Shown: piece by piece, positions 7,607 to 15,010 of the stretch
How the letters are laid out: every line of letters begins with the position of its first letter
Numbering within the stretch: position 1 is the stretch's first letter
Source of the DNA: JANNAV01 sp031384695
GTDB lineage: Bacteria > Pseudomonadota > Alphaproteobacteria > Rhodobacterales > Rhodobacteraceae
Length of the DNA stretch: 24,825 bases
Assembly: GCA_031384695.1 (NCBI GenBank)
Contig: JANNAV010000271.1
Location: forward strand, 1 to 24,825
Direction of reading: 5' to 3'
Notes under the pieces: model-generated
What the model saw: the letters and a program-made list of their open reading frames with translations, nothing else
Told to the model about the DNA's origin: nothing
Database searches by the model: none
Translations under genes and position numbers: made by a program

Positions 7607-7690
7607 GCGAAGCCTCCGCGCAAAAACCGTGAGGGCTCAACCTATGAAGTCTTCCCTAACAGCCGCGAAACCCACCGCACGCCGCACCCC

Positions 7691-7725
7691 GCAGCACGCA
7701 ACACGCAGCACGCAACACGCAACAC
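7691..7725. repeat. Heptamer tandem repeat, five units
   Basis: Five consecutive 7-bp units of the form GCARCAC (GCAGCAC, GCAACAC, GCAGCAC, GCAACAC, GCAACAC) sit between the stop codon of the DMT permease gene and the start of the DUF2793 gene. The last base overlaps the first base of the permease stop triplet on the plus strand. It is non-coding. A heptamer array of this kind may vary in copy number between strains. Confidence 0.85.
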
Positions 7726-8591
7726 TACCCCTCCACCGCCGCCGCCGCATCGCGCCAACTGACATAGCTGATCGCCGCGATGATCATCGCCCCGCCCAAC
7801 AGCACAAACCCGTCCACCGGCTCGCCGAACACCACCGCCCCCAGCGTGCTGGCCCAGATCAGTTGCAGGAAGATCACCGGCTGCGTGACACTCAGCGGCG
7901 CCGCCCGGAACGCCCGGCTCATCAGATAATGCCCCAGCGTCGCCAACACCGCCACCACCGCCAGCCAGCCCATCTGCACCACACTCACCGGCACCCAAAC
8001 CCAGATCGCCACCGGCAACAGCGCCACCATCACCACCAGCGACAGCATCGCCACAATCGCCTCGGCCGAGGCCAACCCGCTCAACTGCTTGGCAAAAAGA
8101 TAGCCGCAGGCGAATGTCACCGCCGCACCCAACTGCGCCAGATGCCCCAGTTCCACCGCCCCGCCCCAGGGCCGCAGCACCACCAGCACGCCGGCAAACG
8201 CTACCGCCACCGCCGCCACCTTGCGCCCCGTCAGCCGCTCGCCCAACAGCACCGCCCCCGCCACCAGCAGCAGCACCGGGTTGAGGTAGCCAATCGCCGT
8301 CACATGCGCCACCGGGATCCGCGCCATCGCGTAAAACCACAAGACCGTCGCCACCGCATGCACCACGCCGCGCCCGATATAAAGCCGCGCCACCCCGCGC
8401 GGCATCCCCGCCCGCAGCACCCGCAACAGCACCGGGCTCAGCAGGATCACCCCGAACAAAAACCGCAGGAACGCCCCCTGCGCACTCGGCAATTCGGTCC
8501 CCAGATGCCGCACGATGCCGTTAACCCCGATGAACGCCAGCCCCGAGGCCACCATCCACATCACACCCGCCAGATTTCGCCCTTCGCTCAT
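7725..8591 (-). CDS. EamA/DMT-superfamily permease
   Basis: The 288-residue hydrophobic protein has about ten transmembrane segments arranged as two EamA repeats, each about 140 residues. Typical features are an N-terminal AGVMWMVASGLAFIGVNGIVRHLG, a FLRFLFG half-loop, WFYAMARIPVAHVTAIGYLNPV in repeat 1, and GHYLMSRAFRAAPLSVTQPVIFLQLIWASTLG and FGEPVD in repeat 2. Family members export amino acids, metabolites or drugs across the inner membrane; the substrate cannot be read from sequence. Its start is 18 bp after the ArgO stop codon on the same strand, so the two exporters are probably one operon controlled by the ArgP-like regulator. Confidence 0.9.
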   Translation of the reverse strand: MSEGRNLAGVMWMVASGLAFIGVNGIVRHLGTELPSAQGAFLRFLFGVILLSPVLLRVLRAGMPRGVARLYIGRGVVHAVATVLWFYAMARIPVAHVTAIGYLNPVLLLVAGAVLLGERLTGRKVAAVAVAFAGVLVVLRPWGGAVELGHLAQLGAAVTFACGYLFAKQLSGLASAEAIVAMLSLVVMVALLPVAIWVWVPVSVVQMGWLAVVAVLATLGHYLMSRAFRAAPLSVTQPVIFLQLIWASTLGAVVFGEPVDGFVLLGGAMIIAAISYVSWRDAAAAVEG

Positions 8592-8609
8592 GCCCCGCAG
8601 AAACCCGTT

Positions 8610-9221
8610 TCAGCCGCCGAGCGCAAGGCCCGCCGCAATCGCCCACATCGTGGCCCCCACCCCGATCTCCAGCCAGACCCAGGCCGCAGGCGCCGCAAAA
8701 ACCGGCGCCAGCAACCGCGCGCCATAGCCCAGCGCCGCAAAGAAACTGGCCGAACCCAGCGCCGCCGCCACCCCGAACACCGCCTGATGCGGCGCATACT
8801 GCGCCGAGATCGAACCCACCAGCACCACCGTATCGAGATACACATGCGGATTGGCCCAGGTCAGCAGCAGACAACTCGTCAGCACCGCGCCGCGCGATGC
8901 CACCGCACCCGCACCCGCCGCAGGCCGCAACGCCTCGCCGCCCCGCGCCGCCGCCCGGAACCGCAGCGCGCCGTAGATCAGCAGGAACACCACCCCGCCC
9001 CAGCGCATCGCGTCACCAATCCACGGCACCGCCGCCTGCGCCGCGCCAAACCCCGTGATCCCCGCCGCCATCAGGCTTGCATCCGACACCGCACAGACCA
9101 GCACCACCGCGCCCACATGCTCGCGCCGCAACCCCTGCCGCAACACAAAGGCGTTCTGCGCCCCGATCGCCAGGATCAGACTTACCGCCACCAGATAGCC
9201 GTTCAGCGCCGCCTCAATCAT
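8610..9221 (-). CDS. argO: LysE/ArgO-family basic amino-acid exporter
   Basis: The 203-residue membrane protein with about six transmembrane segments carries the LysE/ArgO signature AIGAQNAFVLRQGLRREH near the N-terminus and TWANPHVYLDTVVLVGS in the second half. Characterised members export L-arginine or L-lysine from the cytoplasm and relieve overload during peptide use. The start at 9221 (MIEAALNG) has GGAG six bases upstream; ATG at 9233 is an alternative. It is divergent from an ArgP/LysG-like LysR gene, the classic pairing in which the regulator activates the exporter in response to basic amino acids. Arginine versus lysine specificity is not resolved. Confidence 0.9.
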   Translation of the reverse strand: MIEAALNGYLVAVSLILAIGAQNAFVLRQGLRREHVGAVVLVCAVSDASLMAAGITGFGAAQAAVPWIGDAMRWGGVVFLLIYGALRFRAAARGGEALRPAAGAGAVASRGAVLTSCLLLTWANPHVYLDTVVLVGSISAQYAPHQAVFGVAAALGSASFFAALGYGARLLAPVFAAPAAWVWLEIGVGATMWAIAAGLALGG

Positions 9222-9303
9222 GCCGCTCTCCATTTTGCTTGACCAAACCCGAAGCCCCGGTATCAATCCAGTTAATCTTTCTCTGTTCAGATAAGCCAAA
9301 CTA
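9222..9303. promoter_or_regulatory. argO/argP-like divergent control region
   Basis: This 82-bp spacer separates the exporter from its regulator. It contains ATCAATCCAGTTAAT (9262-9276), an imperfect dyad of the T-N11-A form bound by LysR proteins (T9263, A9275), and a nearby AT-rich stretch. It is the likeliest binding site of the ArgP-like protein. The regulator gene itself has no strong Shine-Dalgarno sequence. Confidence 0.45.
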
Positions 9304-10212
9304 ATGATGGAGCCCGCCCAACTCGCCGCCCTCGCCGCCTGCCACCGCCGTGGCTCGTTCGATCTGGCCGCCGCCGATCTGCACGTTACCCCCTCGGCCA
9401 TCTCGCAGCGCATCAAGGCGCTGGAGGAGGTCGTCGGCACCCTGCTCATCCAACGCCGCCAACCCTGCACCGCCACCGCCACCGGGCTGCGCCTGATCCG
9501 CCACCATGCCGAAATCACCCTGCTGGAACACGCGCTGGCGGCCGATCTGCCCCAGCGGGCCGCCACATCCACCACCCTGCGCATCGCGGTGAACGCCGAC
9601 AGTCTGGCGACATGGGTGATCACCGCTTTGGCGGCCACGCCGGGATATCTCTTTGATCTGGTGATCGACGATCAGGATATCAGTCAGGATCGCCTGAAAC
9701 GTGGCGAAGTCATCGCGGCCATCACCGCGCATCCGGGGCCGCTGCAAGGCTGCGACACCATCGCTTTGGGGGCCATGCGCTATCACGCCACCGCCAGCCC
9801 GGCCTATCTGGCGCGCTGGCTGCCGGGTGGCCCCACCGCCGCCGCCCTCGCCCGCGCCCCCGCCCTCACCTTTTCCAATCACGACCGCCTGCAACACCTC
9901 TGGGTTGCCCGCCACATCGTCGGTGCCGAGCCGCGCCAAAGCTTTCCCAGCCACCGCATCGCCTCGTCGCAGGGCTTTGTCGATGCCTGCCGCGCGGGCC
10001 TTGGCTGGGGGATGAACCCGGCGGCGCTTGTCGCATCTGATCTGGCTTCGGGGGTGCTGGCGGAACTGGTGCCGGGGGCAACGCTGGATGTCGCCCTGCA
10101 CTGGCAGTTTTCCCGCCTGACCGCCGCCGCCATAGCACCCCTGACCGCCGCCATCCAGCAGGCCGCCAAAACCCACCTGATCGCCCCCACCGCTGTTTCT
10201 TGCCCGATTTGA
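9304..10212 (+). CDS. argP: ArgP/LysG-family LysR regulator
   Basis: The 302-residue protein belongs to the ArgP (IciA/LysG) subgroup of LysR regulators. The helix-turn-helix includes AAADLHVTPSAISQRIKALEE, and a LIQRRQPCTATATG wing follows. The effector domain has GWGMNPAALV near the C-terminus, a typical ArgP region. ArgP/LysG senses lysine or arginine and activates argO/lysE. The divergent ArgO gene supports this role. Start is 9304 or 9307 (MMEP). The last codons (about AVSCPI plus the stop) are read from a dispersed palindromic repeat beginning at 10193, so the extreme C-terminus is probably not conserved. Confidence 0.88.
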   Translation: MMEPAQLAALAACHRRGSFDLAAADLHVTPSAISQRIKALEEVVGTLLIQRRQPCTATATGLRLIRHHAEITLLEHALAADLPQRAATSTTLRIAVNADSLATWVITALAATPGYLFDLVIDDQDISQDRLKRGEVIAAITAHPGPLQGCDTIALGAMRYHATASPAYLARWLPGGPTAAALARAPALTFSNHDRLQHLWVARHIVGAEPRQSFPSHRIASSQGFVDACRAGLGWGMNPAALVASDLASGVLAELVPGATLDVALHWQFSRLTAAAIAPLTAAIQQAAKTHLIAPTAVSCPI

Positions 10213-10292
10213 TTTCAATCAAATTGGGCCGCGCCTGCCTGCCCCGGCAGGCGCGTAGTCACGCACCAGCGAGACAGGCGCGCCCCAATTTG
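10193..10292. repeat. Composite nested inverted repeat at the argP 3' end
   Basis: Three structures are stacked. First, CTGTTTCTTGCCCGATTTGA at 10193-10212 begins a 28-base match to the hairpin at 5381. Second, an outer inverted repeat has 18-bp arms with one mismatch: 10220-10237 (CAAATTGGGCCGCGCCTG) and 10275-10292 (CAGGCGCGCCCCAATTTG). Third, an inner hairpin has GCGCCTGCC (10231-10239) and GGCAGGCGC (10246-10254) competing with the outer arm. The argP stop codon (10210-10212) lies inside the first part. The element looks like an intergenic palindromic repeat that may end the argP transcript. Confidence 0.75.
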
Positions 10293-10358
10293 CCCAACCG
10301 ATCCGATTGCGGACAACCCCTTGCTCTCCGGCGTTCCGCCTCCAAGCAACGAACCGAT

Positions 10359-10379
10359 AAACGCTCCCCCGGAGCGTTT
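10359..10379 (-). terminator. Hairpin terminator downstream of YebC
   Basis: AAACGCTCC (10359-10367) pairs perfectly with GGAGCGTTT (10371-10379) around CCC. It lies 19 bp past the yebC stop codon and between two converging genes. On the minus strand the stem ends in TTT with no longer T-run, and on the plus strand it is followed by CAAAAAT. It probably works in both directions, with imperfect efficiency. Confidence 0.6.
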
Positions 10380-10398
10380 CAAAAATCGGTCCGGGGCG

Positions 10399-11142
10399 CT
10401 ATTCCAGCAGCAGCGCCACATCCTCGGGGATGTCAAAGTTATGCGTCACATGCTGCACGTCGTCGTCCTCTTCCAGCACGTCGATCAGCTTCAACAACTT
10501 CGTCGCCGTATCGAAATCCACAATCGTGCGGTTCTGCGGCTTCCAGATCAGCTTGCTTTCCTTCGATTCGCCCAGCACCTTTTCCAGCGCGTCCGAAACC
10601 TCGTTCAGCGTGGTATCGGCGCAGTAAATCCAATGCCCGTCCTCGTCGGATTCCACATCATCCGCCCCCGCCTCCAGCGCCGCCATCATCACCGTGTCGG
10701 CGTCGCCCACCTCAATGGGATAACTCACCTCGCCAACCCGGTCAAACATGAACGAAACCGAACCCGTGGTCCCCAGATTGCCACCCAACTTGCTGAAATA
10801 GCTGCGGATATTACTGGCGGTGCGGTTCAGGTTGTCCGTCATCGTCTCGACAATCACCGCGATGCCGTTGGGCCCGTAACCCTCATAGCGCAACTCGGTA
10901 TAATCCGCCGCATCCCCCATCATCGATTTCTTGATCGCCCGGTCGATCACTTCCTTGGGACAGGACACCGCCTTGGCCGCCTTCACCGCCAGCCGCAGGC
11001 GGGGGTTCTTGTCGGGATCAGGCTCGCCCATCTTGGCCGCAACCGTGATCTCCTTGGCCAGCTTGGAAAACAACGCCGAACGCAGCTTGTCCTGCCGCCC
11101 CTTGCGGTGCTGAATATTCGCCCATTTCGAATGGCCTGCCAT
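10399..11142 (-). CDS. yebC: YebC/PmpR/TACO1-family protein
   Basis: The 247-residue protein is a complete YebC-family member. It begins MAGHSKWANIQHRKGRQD, the invariant family start, and has LRLAVKAAKAVSCPKEVIDRAIKK, YEGYGPNGIAVIVETMTDN and an acidic DxVEVTHN-like C-terminus (DDVQHVTHNFDIPEDVALLLE). Family members were first described as transcriptional regulators (PmpR). The mitochondrial relative TACO1 and recent bacterial work link the family to translation, including proline-rich stalls. The ribosome binding site GGAG lies about 7 bases before the ATG. It follows the SLC13 permease gene by 63 bp on the same strand and is followed by a hairpin terminator. Confidence 0.95.
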   Translation of the reverse strand: MAGHSKWANIQHRKGRQDKLRSALFSKLAKEITVAAKMGEPDPDKNPRLRLAVKAAKAVSCPKEVIDRAIKKSMMGDAADYTELRYEGYGPNGIAVIVETMTDNLNRTASNIRSYFSKLGGNLGTTGSVSFMFDRVGEVSYPIEVGDADTVMMAALEAGADDVESDEDGHWIYCADTTLNEVSDALEKVLGESKESKLIWKPQNRTIVDFDTATKLLKLIDVLEEDDDVQHVTHNFDIPEDVALLLE

Positions 11143-11205
11143 AGCCTGTCTCCGTATCGCCGTTTGGCAGATGCCCTACACCAGCCGATGCCCCAACCGC
11201 AACCC

Positions 11206-12984
11206 TCAGAGCGGCCAGATCAACGGGATCAGAAACGACGCAAGGATACCGGTGATGAAATTCAACGGGATACCGATCCGCATGTAATCGGAAAACCGGT
11301 AACCGCCCGGCCCATACACCATCATGTTGGTTTGATAGCCGATGGGCGTGGCAAAGGCGAGCGTCGCCGAAAACATCACCGCCACCGCAAAGGGCCGCGG
11401 ATCAAGGCCAAGCGAAACCCCCAACTGCATGGCAATCGGCGTATAGATCACCGCCACCGCGTTGTTGGAAAGGAATTCGGTCAGCACCACCCCAAGGAAA
11501 TAAACACACAAAATCAACATGAAAGGCGATAGCCCCGCCATCCACGGCCGCACCGCTGTCACGATCATGCCCACAGCACCCGAATGGTCCAACCCCTCGC
11601 CCACCGCCAGCATGGCAAAGATCATCGCCAGCAACCGCCCGTCCACGAAGGAAAACGCCTCGTCACTGTCGATGCAGCGGGTCAGGAATATCACCACCAC
11701 CGCCACCAGCCCCAGCACCATGATCGGGGCCACATCAAACGCCGCCAACACCACGATGAAGGCCAGCGCCGCAATGGCAATCGGCGATTTGGTGCGCCGG
11801 AACGCCTGAATCTTGGGGTGGCTGATGTCGATCAGATCCATATCCGCCGCCAGCCGCTGAATATCCTCGATTGCCCCCTCCAGCAGCAGGGTGTCGCCCA
11901 CCCGCACCACCAATTCGTCCAACTGCCGCCCGATATTCTGGTTGCGCCGGTGTGCCGCCAGCACATAAACCCCGTAGCGCCGACGCAAGCGCAACTCGCC
12001 CAAGCTGCGCCCCTCCATCCGGCACCCCGGCGAGATCAACACCTCCACCGTCTCCGTCGCCACCGAGGAAAGCTTGTCCACCAGCACCACATCCTTGCGC
12101 GCCTTCAACCCCATCAACTCGGTCATCCTGGTGCGCAACACCACCCGGTCGCCCGCCGCCAGCAGCACCGCCGCCAGATCCCGCCGCAAACTGGCGTCGC
12201 CGCGCAGCACATCCACCACCCGCACCCCGTCAGGGCGGAAAATATCCACCTCCAGCGGCGCCTTGCCGATCAGGCTCGATCCCTCCGGCACCGCCACCTC
12301 GGTGAAATATTTCATCTGCCCCCGGTCGGTCAGCAGCGCCCCCATCGACTGGCGCACCGGCAACAGCTTGTTGGCAAACAGCCCCATGTAAAGCCCGCCC
12401 GCCAGCGTCAGCGCGATGCCCAGGGGCGCGATCTCGAACAACGAAAACGGCGCCAGCCCCTCCTTGCGCGCCACCCCGTCCACCAACAGGTTGGTCGAGG
12501 TGCCGATCAGCGTGATCATCCCCCCCAACACCGTCATATAACTCAGCGGGATCAACAGCTTCGACGGCGCTACCTTCATCCGCACCGCAATCTGGATCAC
12601 TACCGGGATCATCACCGCCACCAAAGGCGTGTTGTTCATGAAGGCCGAGGCCACCGCCACAAACGCAAACAGCCCGAAAATCGTCGCTTTCGGATGGCTC
12701 GCCGCGCGCCGCTCGGCCACCGAGATGATCATCTCCACCGCCCCGGTGCGCACCAGACCACCCATCACCAGAAACATCAGCACAATCGTCCAGGGCGCCG
12801 AGTTCGACAAAACCGCAATGCCGTCCTTCACCGGCAACAGCCCCAGAACCACCATCACCGCCGCTCCGCCCATCGCCGTCACTTCTACCGGATAGGTCTC
12901 GCGCACGAACAGCACGAACATCGCGGCCAGGATGCACAGCGCCAGAATGGCCTGCGAGGTCTGGCTCAGATCAAGGTTCAGCAT
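11206..12984 (-). CDS. SLC13/DASS-family permease with RCK_C domains
   Basis: The 592-residue inner-membrane protein has two hydrophobic halves with a soluble insert. The first half carries MNNTPLVAVMIP and the signature GTSTNLLVDG. Residues of about 215-385 are cytoplasmic and resemble two TrkA-C (RCK_C) domains (VPEGSSLIGKAPLE, and ISPGCRMEGRSLGELRLRRRYGV). The second half has EFLSNNAVAVIYTP and GYQTNMMVYGPGGYRFSDYMRIG. Such proteins are Na+ or H+ coupled anion transporters; relatives move sulfate, dicarboxylates or other anions, and the RCK_C pair may sense a ligand. GGGAGG precedes the ATG. Substrate is unknown; sulfate or a dicarboxylate is the usual guess for this architecture. Confidence 0.9.
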   Translation of the reverse strand: MLNLDLSQTSQAILALCILAAMFVLFVRETYPVEVTAMGGAAVMVVLGLLPVKDGIAVLSNSAPWTIVLMFLVMGGLVRTGAVEMIISVAERRAASHPKATIFGLFAFVAVASAFMNNTPLVAVMIPVVIQIAVRMKVAPSKLLIPLSYMTVLGGMITLIGTSTNLLVDGVARKEGLAPFSLFEIAPLGIALTLAGGLYMGLFANKLLPVRQSMGALLTDRGQMKYFTEVAVPEGSSLIGKAPLEVDIFRPDGVRVVDVLRGDASLRRDLAAVLLAAGDRVVLRTRMTELMGLKARKDVVLVDKLSSVATETVEVLISPGCRMEGRSLGELRLRRRYGVYVLAAHRRNQNIGRQLDELVVRVGDTLLLEGAIEDIQRLAADMDLIDISHPKIQAFRRTKSPIAIAALAFIVVLAAFDVAPIMVLGLVAVVVIFLTRCIDSDEAFSFVDGRLLAMIFAMLAVGEGLDHSGAVGMIVTAVRPWMAGLSPFMLILCVYFLGVVLTEFLSNNAVAVIYTPIAMQLGVSLGLDPRPFAVAVMFSATLAFATPIGYQTNMMVYGPGGYRFSDYMRIGIPLNFITGILASFLIPLIWPL

Positions 12985-13059
12985 CGCGGCCTCCCGGGGT
13001 CGATTAAATCACGACAATATTAGGCGATAATAAACAAAACGCAACCCCCCACCACAGCC
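12985..13059 (-). promoter_or_regulatory. AT-rich leader before the SLC13 gene
   Basis: The 75-bp gap between the upstream DMT permease gene and the SLC13 gene contains an unusually AT-rich stretch (about 13002-13040, with GATTAAATC and AATATTAGGCGATAATAAAC) in an otherwise GC-rich region. This suggests a promoter of its own for the permease and yebC. I could not assign -35 and -10 boxes with the right spacing. Confidence 0.35.
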
Positions 13060-13959
13060 TCAGGCTGAAACCGCCACACTCCGCGCGCGCGGCTGCACCA
13101 GACTGAGGCCCAAAAGCATCAGCCCCGCCGCCGCCCAAACCCAAGGGCTGAACCGCTCGCCCAGCAGCACCATCGCCCAGATCACCCCCGAAGCCGTCAC
13201 GATATACGAGGTTTGGGCGGCAAAAACCGCCCCCGTCCGCGCCGCCAGCCAGACATAGCCCGCATAAAGCAGCGCATGCAGCGTCGAGGCCGCAATCAAC
13301 GCCCATTCCACCCGCCCCGGCGGCAAAGGCAGCATGAACTGGTGCCCCCGGATCAGCATGATCGGCACGCAGATGATCAGCCCCATCAGCGCCGCGCCAA
13401 ACATCGCCTGCACCGCGTCCATCCCGCCGGTGCCGTATTTTGAGACGTAAGTGCCTTCCAGCGCATAACAAAATGGCCCGATCAACGCCAAAGGCAGATA
13501 GCCCACCATCGCGGGCGCGGGCAGGCTGGCCGCAGGTGCCGCGATCAGCAACACCCCGGCAAGCCCAAGGCCCAGCCCCGCTATCCGCCGCCACGAAAAC
13601 CCGTCCAACCCCAGATACACCGCCATCGGAAACGCCATCAGCGGGATGGTCGAAATCAGGATCGACATGATCCCCGACGGCAGCCGCGCAATCGAGGTGT
13701 AAAACGTCATCCCCGGAATAACCGTGCCCAGCACCGCCACCACCAGATAAAACCGGAACGCCTCGGCGCGAAACACCAACCCCCGCCCGCGCAGCAGCGT
13801 GATCGTGCCAAGGATCAGCACGCAGACCACCTGCTGCCACACCACCAACCCATAAGCGCCATGCCCGGTCGAGGCCGCAATCTTGCCGAACGGCTGCGTC
13901 AGCCCCCAGCCAAGCCCCAAGCCCACCAGCACCGCAATATAGCGCCAGCGATCCGTCAC
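13060..13959 (-). CDS. EamA/DMT-superfamily permease
   Basis: The 299-residue protein has about ten transmembrane segments and two EamA repeats (GLGWGLTQPFGKIAA start; FYTSIARLPSGIMSILISTIPLMAFPMAVYLG in repeat 1; TYVSKYGTGGMDAVQAMFGAALMG and FAAQTSYIVTASGVIWAMVLLGERFSPWVWAAAGLMLLG in repeat 2). It is an inner-membrane carrier of unknown substrate. Its ATG overlaps the stop codon of the upstream phosphoesterase gene as ATGA (13956-13959), so the two are translationally coupled. It is not close in sequence to the other DMT permease at 7725. Confidence 0.9.
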   Translation of the reverse strand: MTDRWRYIAVLVGLGLGWGLTQPFGKIAASTGHGAYGLVVWQQVVCVLILGTITLLRGRGLVFRAEAFRFYLVVAVLGTVIPGMTFYTSIARLPSGIMSILISTIPLMAFPMAVYLGLDGFSWRRIAGLGLGLAGVLLIAAPAASLPAPAMVGYLPLALIGPFCYALEGTYVSKYGTGGMDAVQAMFGAALMGLIICVPIMLIRGHQFMLPLPPGRVEWALIAASTLHALLYAGYVWLAARTGAVFAAQTSYIVTASGVIWAMVLLGERFSPWVWAAAGLMLLGLSLVQPRARSVAVSA

Positions 13960-14768
13960 ACCCGCGCCTCTTGCAGCACGCCGCCGATCCGGATCTTGCG
14001 TATTTTCAACGCCTTGCCCGTGCGGTCATCGGTTTCCACATAAACCCCTGAAAGCGTCGCCGGCCCATTCGCAGGCTCGAACCGGCTTGAAGACATGCCG
14101 GTGATGAACCGCCGCAACGGCTCCAGCTTTTCCATCCCGATCACCGAATTGTAATCGCCGCACATCCCCGCATCGGTCATGTACCCCGTGCCGCCACCCA
14201 GAATCATCGCATCCGCCGTCGGCACATGGGTGTGGGTGCCCACCACAAGGCTCGCCTGCCCGTCGCACCAATGCCCCATCGCCATCTTCTCCGACGTGGC
14301 CTCGGCGTGCATATCGACCACCGCCGCATTCACCACAGCCCCCAGCCGGTGGGTTTTCAGCACCGCCTCGATGGCGCTGAACGGGTCATCAAAGGGCCGC
14401 TTCATGAACACCTGCCCCAGCACCTGCGCCACCAGAATCTTGCGCCCCCCCGCCACATCGAAAATCCGCGAACCCTTCCCCGGCGCCACCTTGGAAAAGT
14501 TCAAAGGCCGCACGATGCGCGGCTCGGTCTCGCAAAACTGGATCATGTCCTTTTGATCAAACGCATGATCGCCCAGCGTGATGCAATCGGCCCCGGCCTG
14601 CAAGATCACCCGCGCATGCTCGGCCGTCAGCCCCGCGCCCTGACTGGCATTCTCGCCGTTGACGATGACAAAATCGAGCGCCCACTCGGCCCGCAAGCCC
14701 GCCAACCGCTCCACCACCGCGCTGCGCCCCGCACGCCCCATCACATCGCCAAGAAACAATATTTTCAT
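13956..14768 (-). CDS. TIGR00282/YmdB-family metallophosphoesterase
   Basis: The 270-residue calcineurin-like phosphoesterase has the YmdB family motifs: FLGDVMGRAGR (D8), VNGENAS (N37-N40 region), GDHAFDQK (66-73), VDMHAEATSEK (H154) and VGTHTHVPTADA (177-184), followed by GTGYMTDAGMCGDYNSVIG. These supply a di-metal (Fe/Mn) centre. Bacillus subtilis YmdB hydrolyses 2',3'-cyclic nucleotides and affects RNA decay and biofilm choice; the alphaproteobacterial role is not well defined. The start at 14768 (MKILFLGDV) matches the conserved family N-terminus; a longer frame to 14831 adds a non-conserved Pro/Gly-rich tail. It overlaps the next gene by four bases. Confidence 0.92.
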   Translation of the reverse strand: MKILFLGDVMGRAGRSAVVERLAGLRAEWALDFVIVNGENASQGAGLTAEHARVILQAGADCITLGDHAFDQKDMIQFCETEPRIVRPLNFSKVAPGKGSRIFDVAGGRKILVAQVLGQVFMKRPFDDPFSAIEAVLKTHRLGAVVNAAVVDMHAEATSEKMAMGHWCDGQASLVVGTHTHVPTADAMILGGGTGYMTDAGMCGDYNSVIGMEKLEPLRRFITGMSSSRFEPANGPATLSGVYVETDDRTGKALKIRKIRIGGVLQEARV

Positions 14769-15010
14769 CGCCCATGGGTTAATCCCCGCCGCAGGGCGGG
14801 GCAAGCCAAATCCCGCGCCCGCCTGCGGCAAAAACCGGGGGCGCGGGCCTGATTCGGCCGAACGGGTTAACCCCGCAAAGCCGCATCTGACGTATGCATG
14901 GCCCGTGCATAGCCGGCTGCATGCCTTTGCAAAGTGATTTATCCACTATATTCAACATATTAAGCCAAAGAACGCTTCCCTGCGCGCCCGCCCCGCCCTA
15001 TCTTGCCCGC
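14769..15010. promoter_or_regulatory. Divergent region between the phosphoesterase and helicase genes
   Basis: The 242-bp spacer contains two GC hairpins: CCCCGCC/GGCGGGG (14784-14801, loop GCAG) and CCCGCGCCC/GGGCGCGGG (14812-14847). It also has the palindrome GGGTTAACCC (14864-14873), repeated imperfectly as GGGTTAATCCCC near 14776. TATGCA/TGCATA arms lie at 14893-14911. The AT-rich stretch 14925-14975 (TTTATCCACTATATTCAACA) is the best promoter candidate for the helicase. The helicase ATG at 15011 lacks a Shine-Dalgarno sequence. No GTTC-N7-GTTC alphaproteobacterial LexA site was found. Confidence 0.4.

Noticed and set aside
7691..7725. CRISPR array
   Set aside because: Units are 7 bp with no spacers and no cas genes are present.
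7371..9242. A 623-codon plus-strand open frame
   Set aside because: It is antisense to the two exporter genes and the 5' part of the DUF2793 gene, is dominated by His, Arg, Pro and Gln, and has no recognisable domain.
14894..15010. A longer N-terminus for the helicase
   Set aside because: The 39 extra residues are Cys/Pro-rich, cross the AT-rich probable promoter, and do not resemble the family start.
14769..15010. LexA-controlled SOS promoter for the helicase-pdeM pair
   Set aside because: No GTTC-N7-GTTC motif was found in the spacer on either strand.
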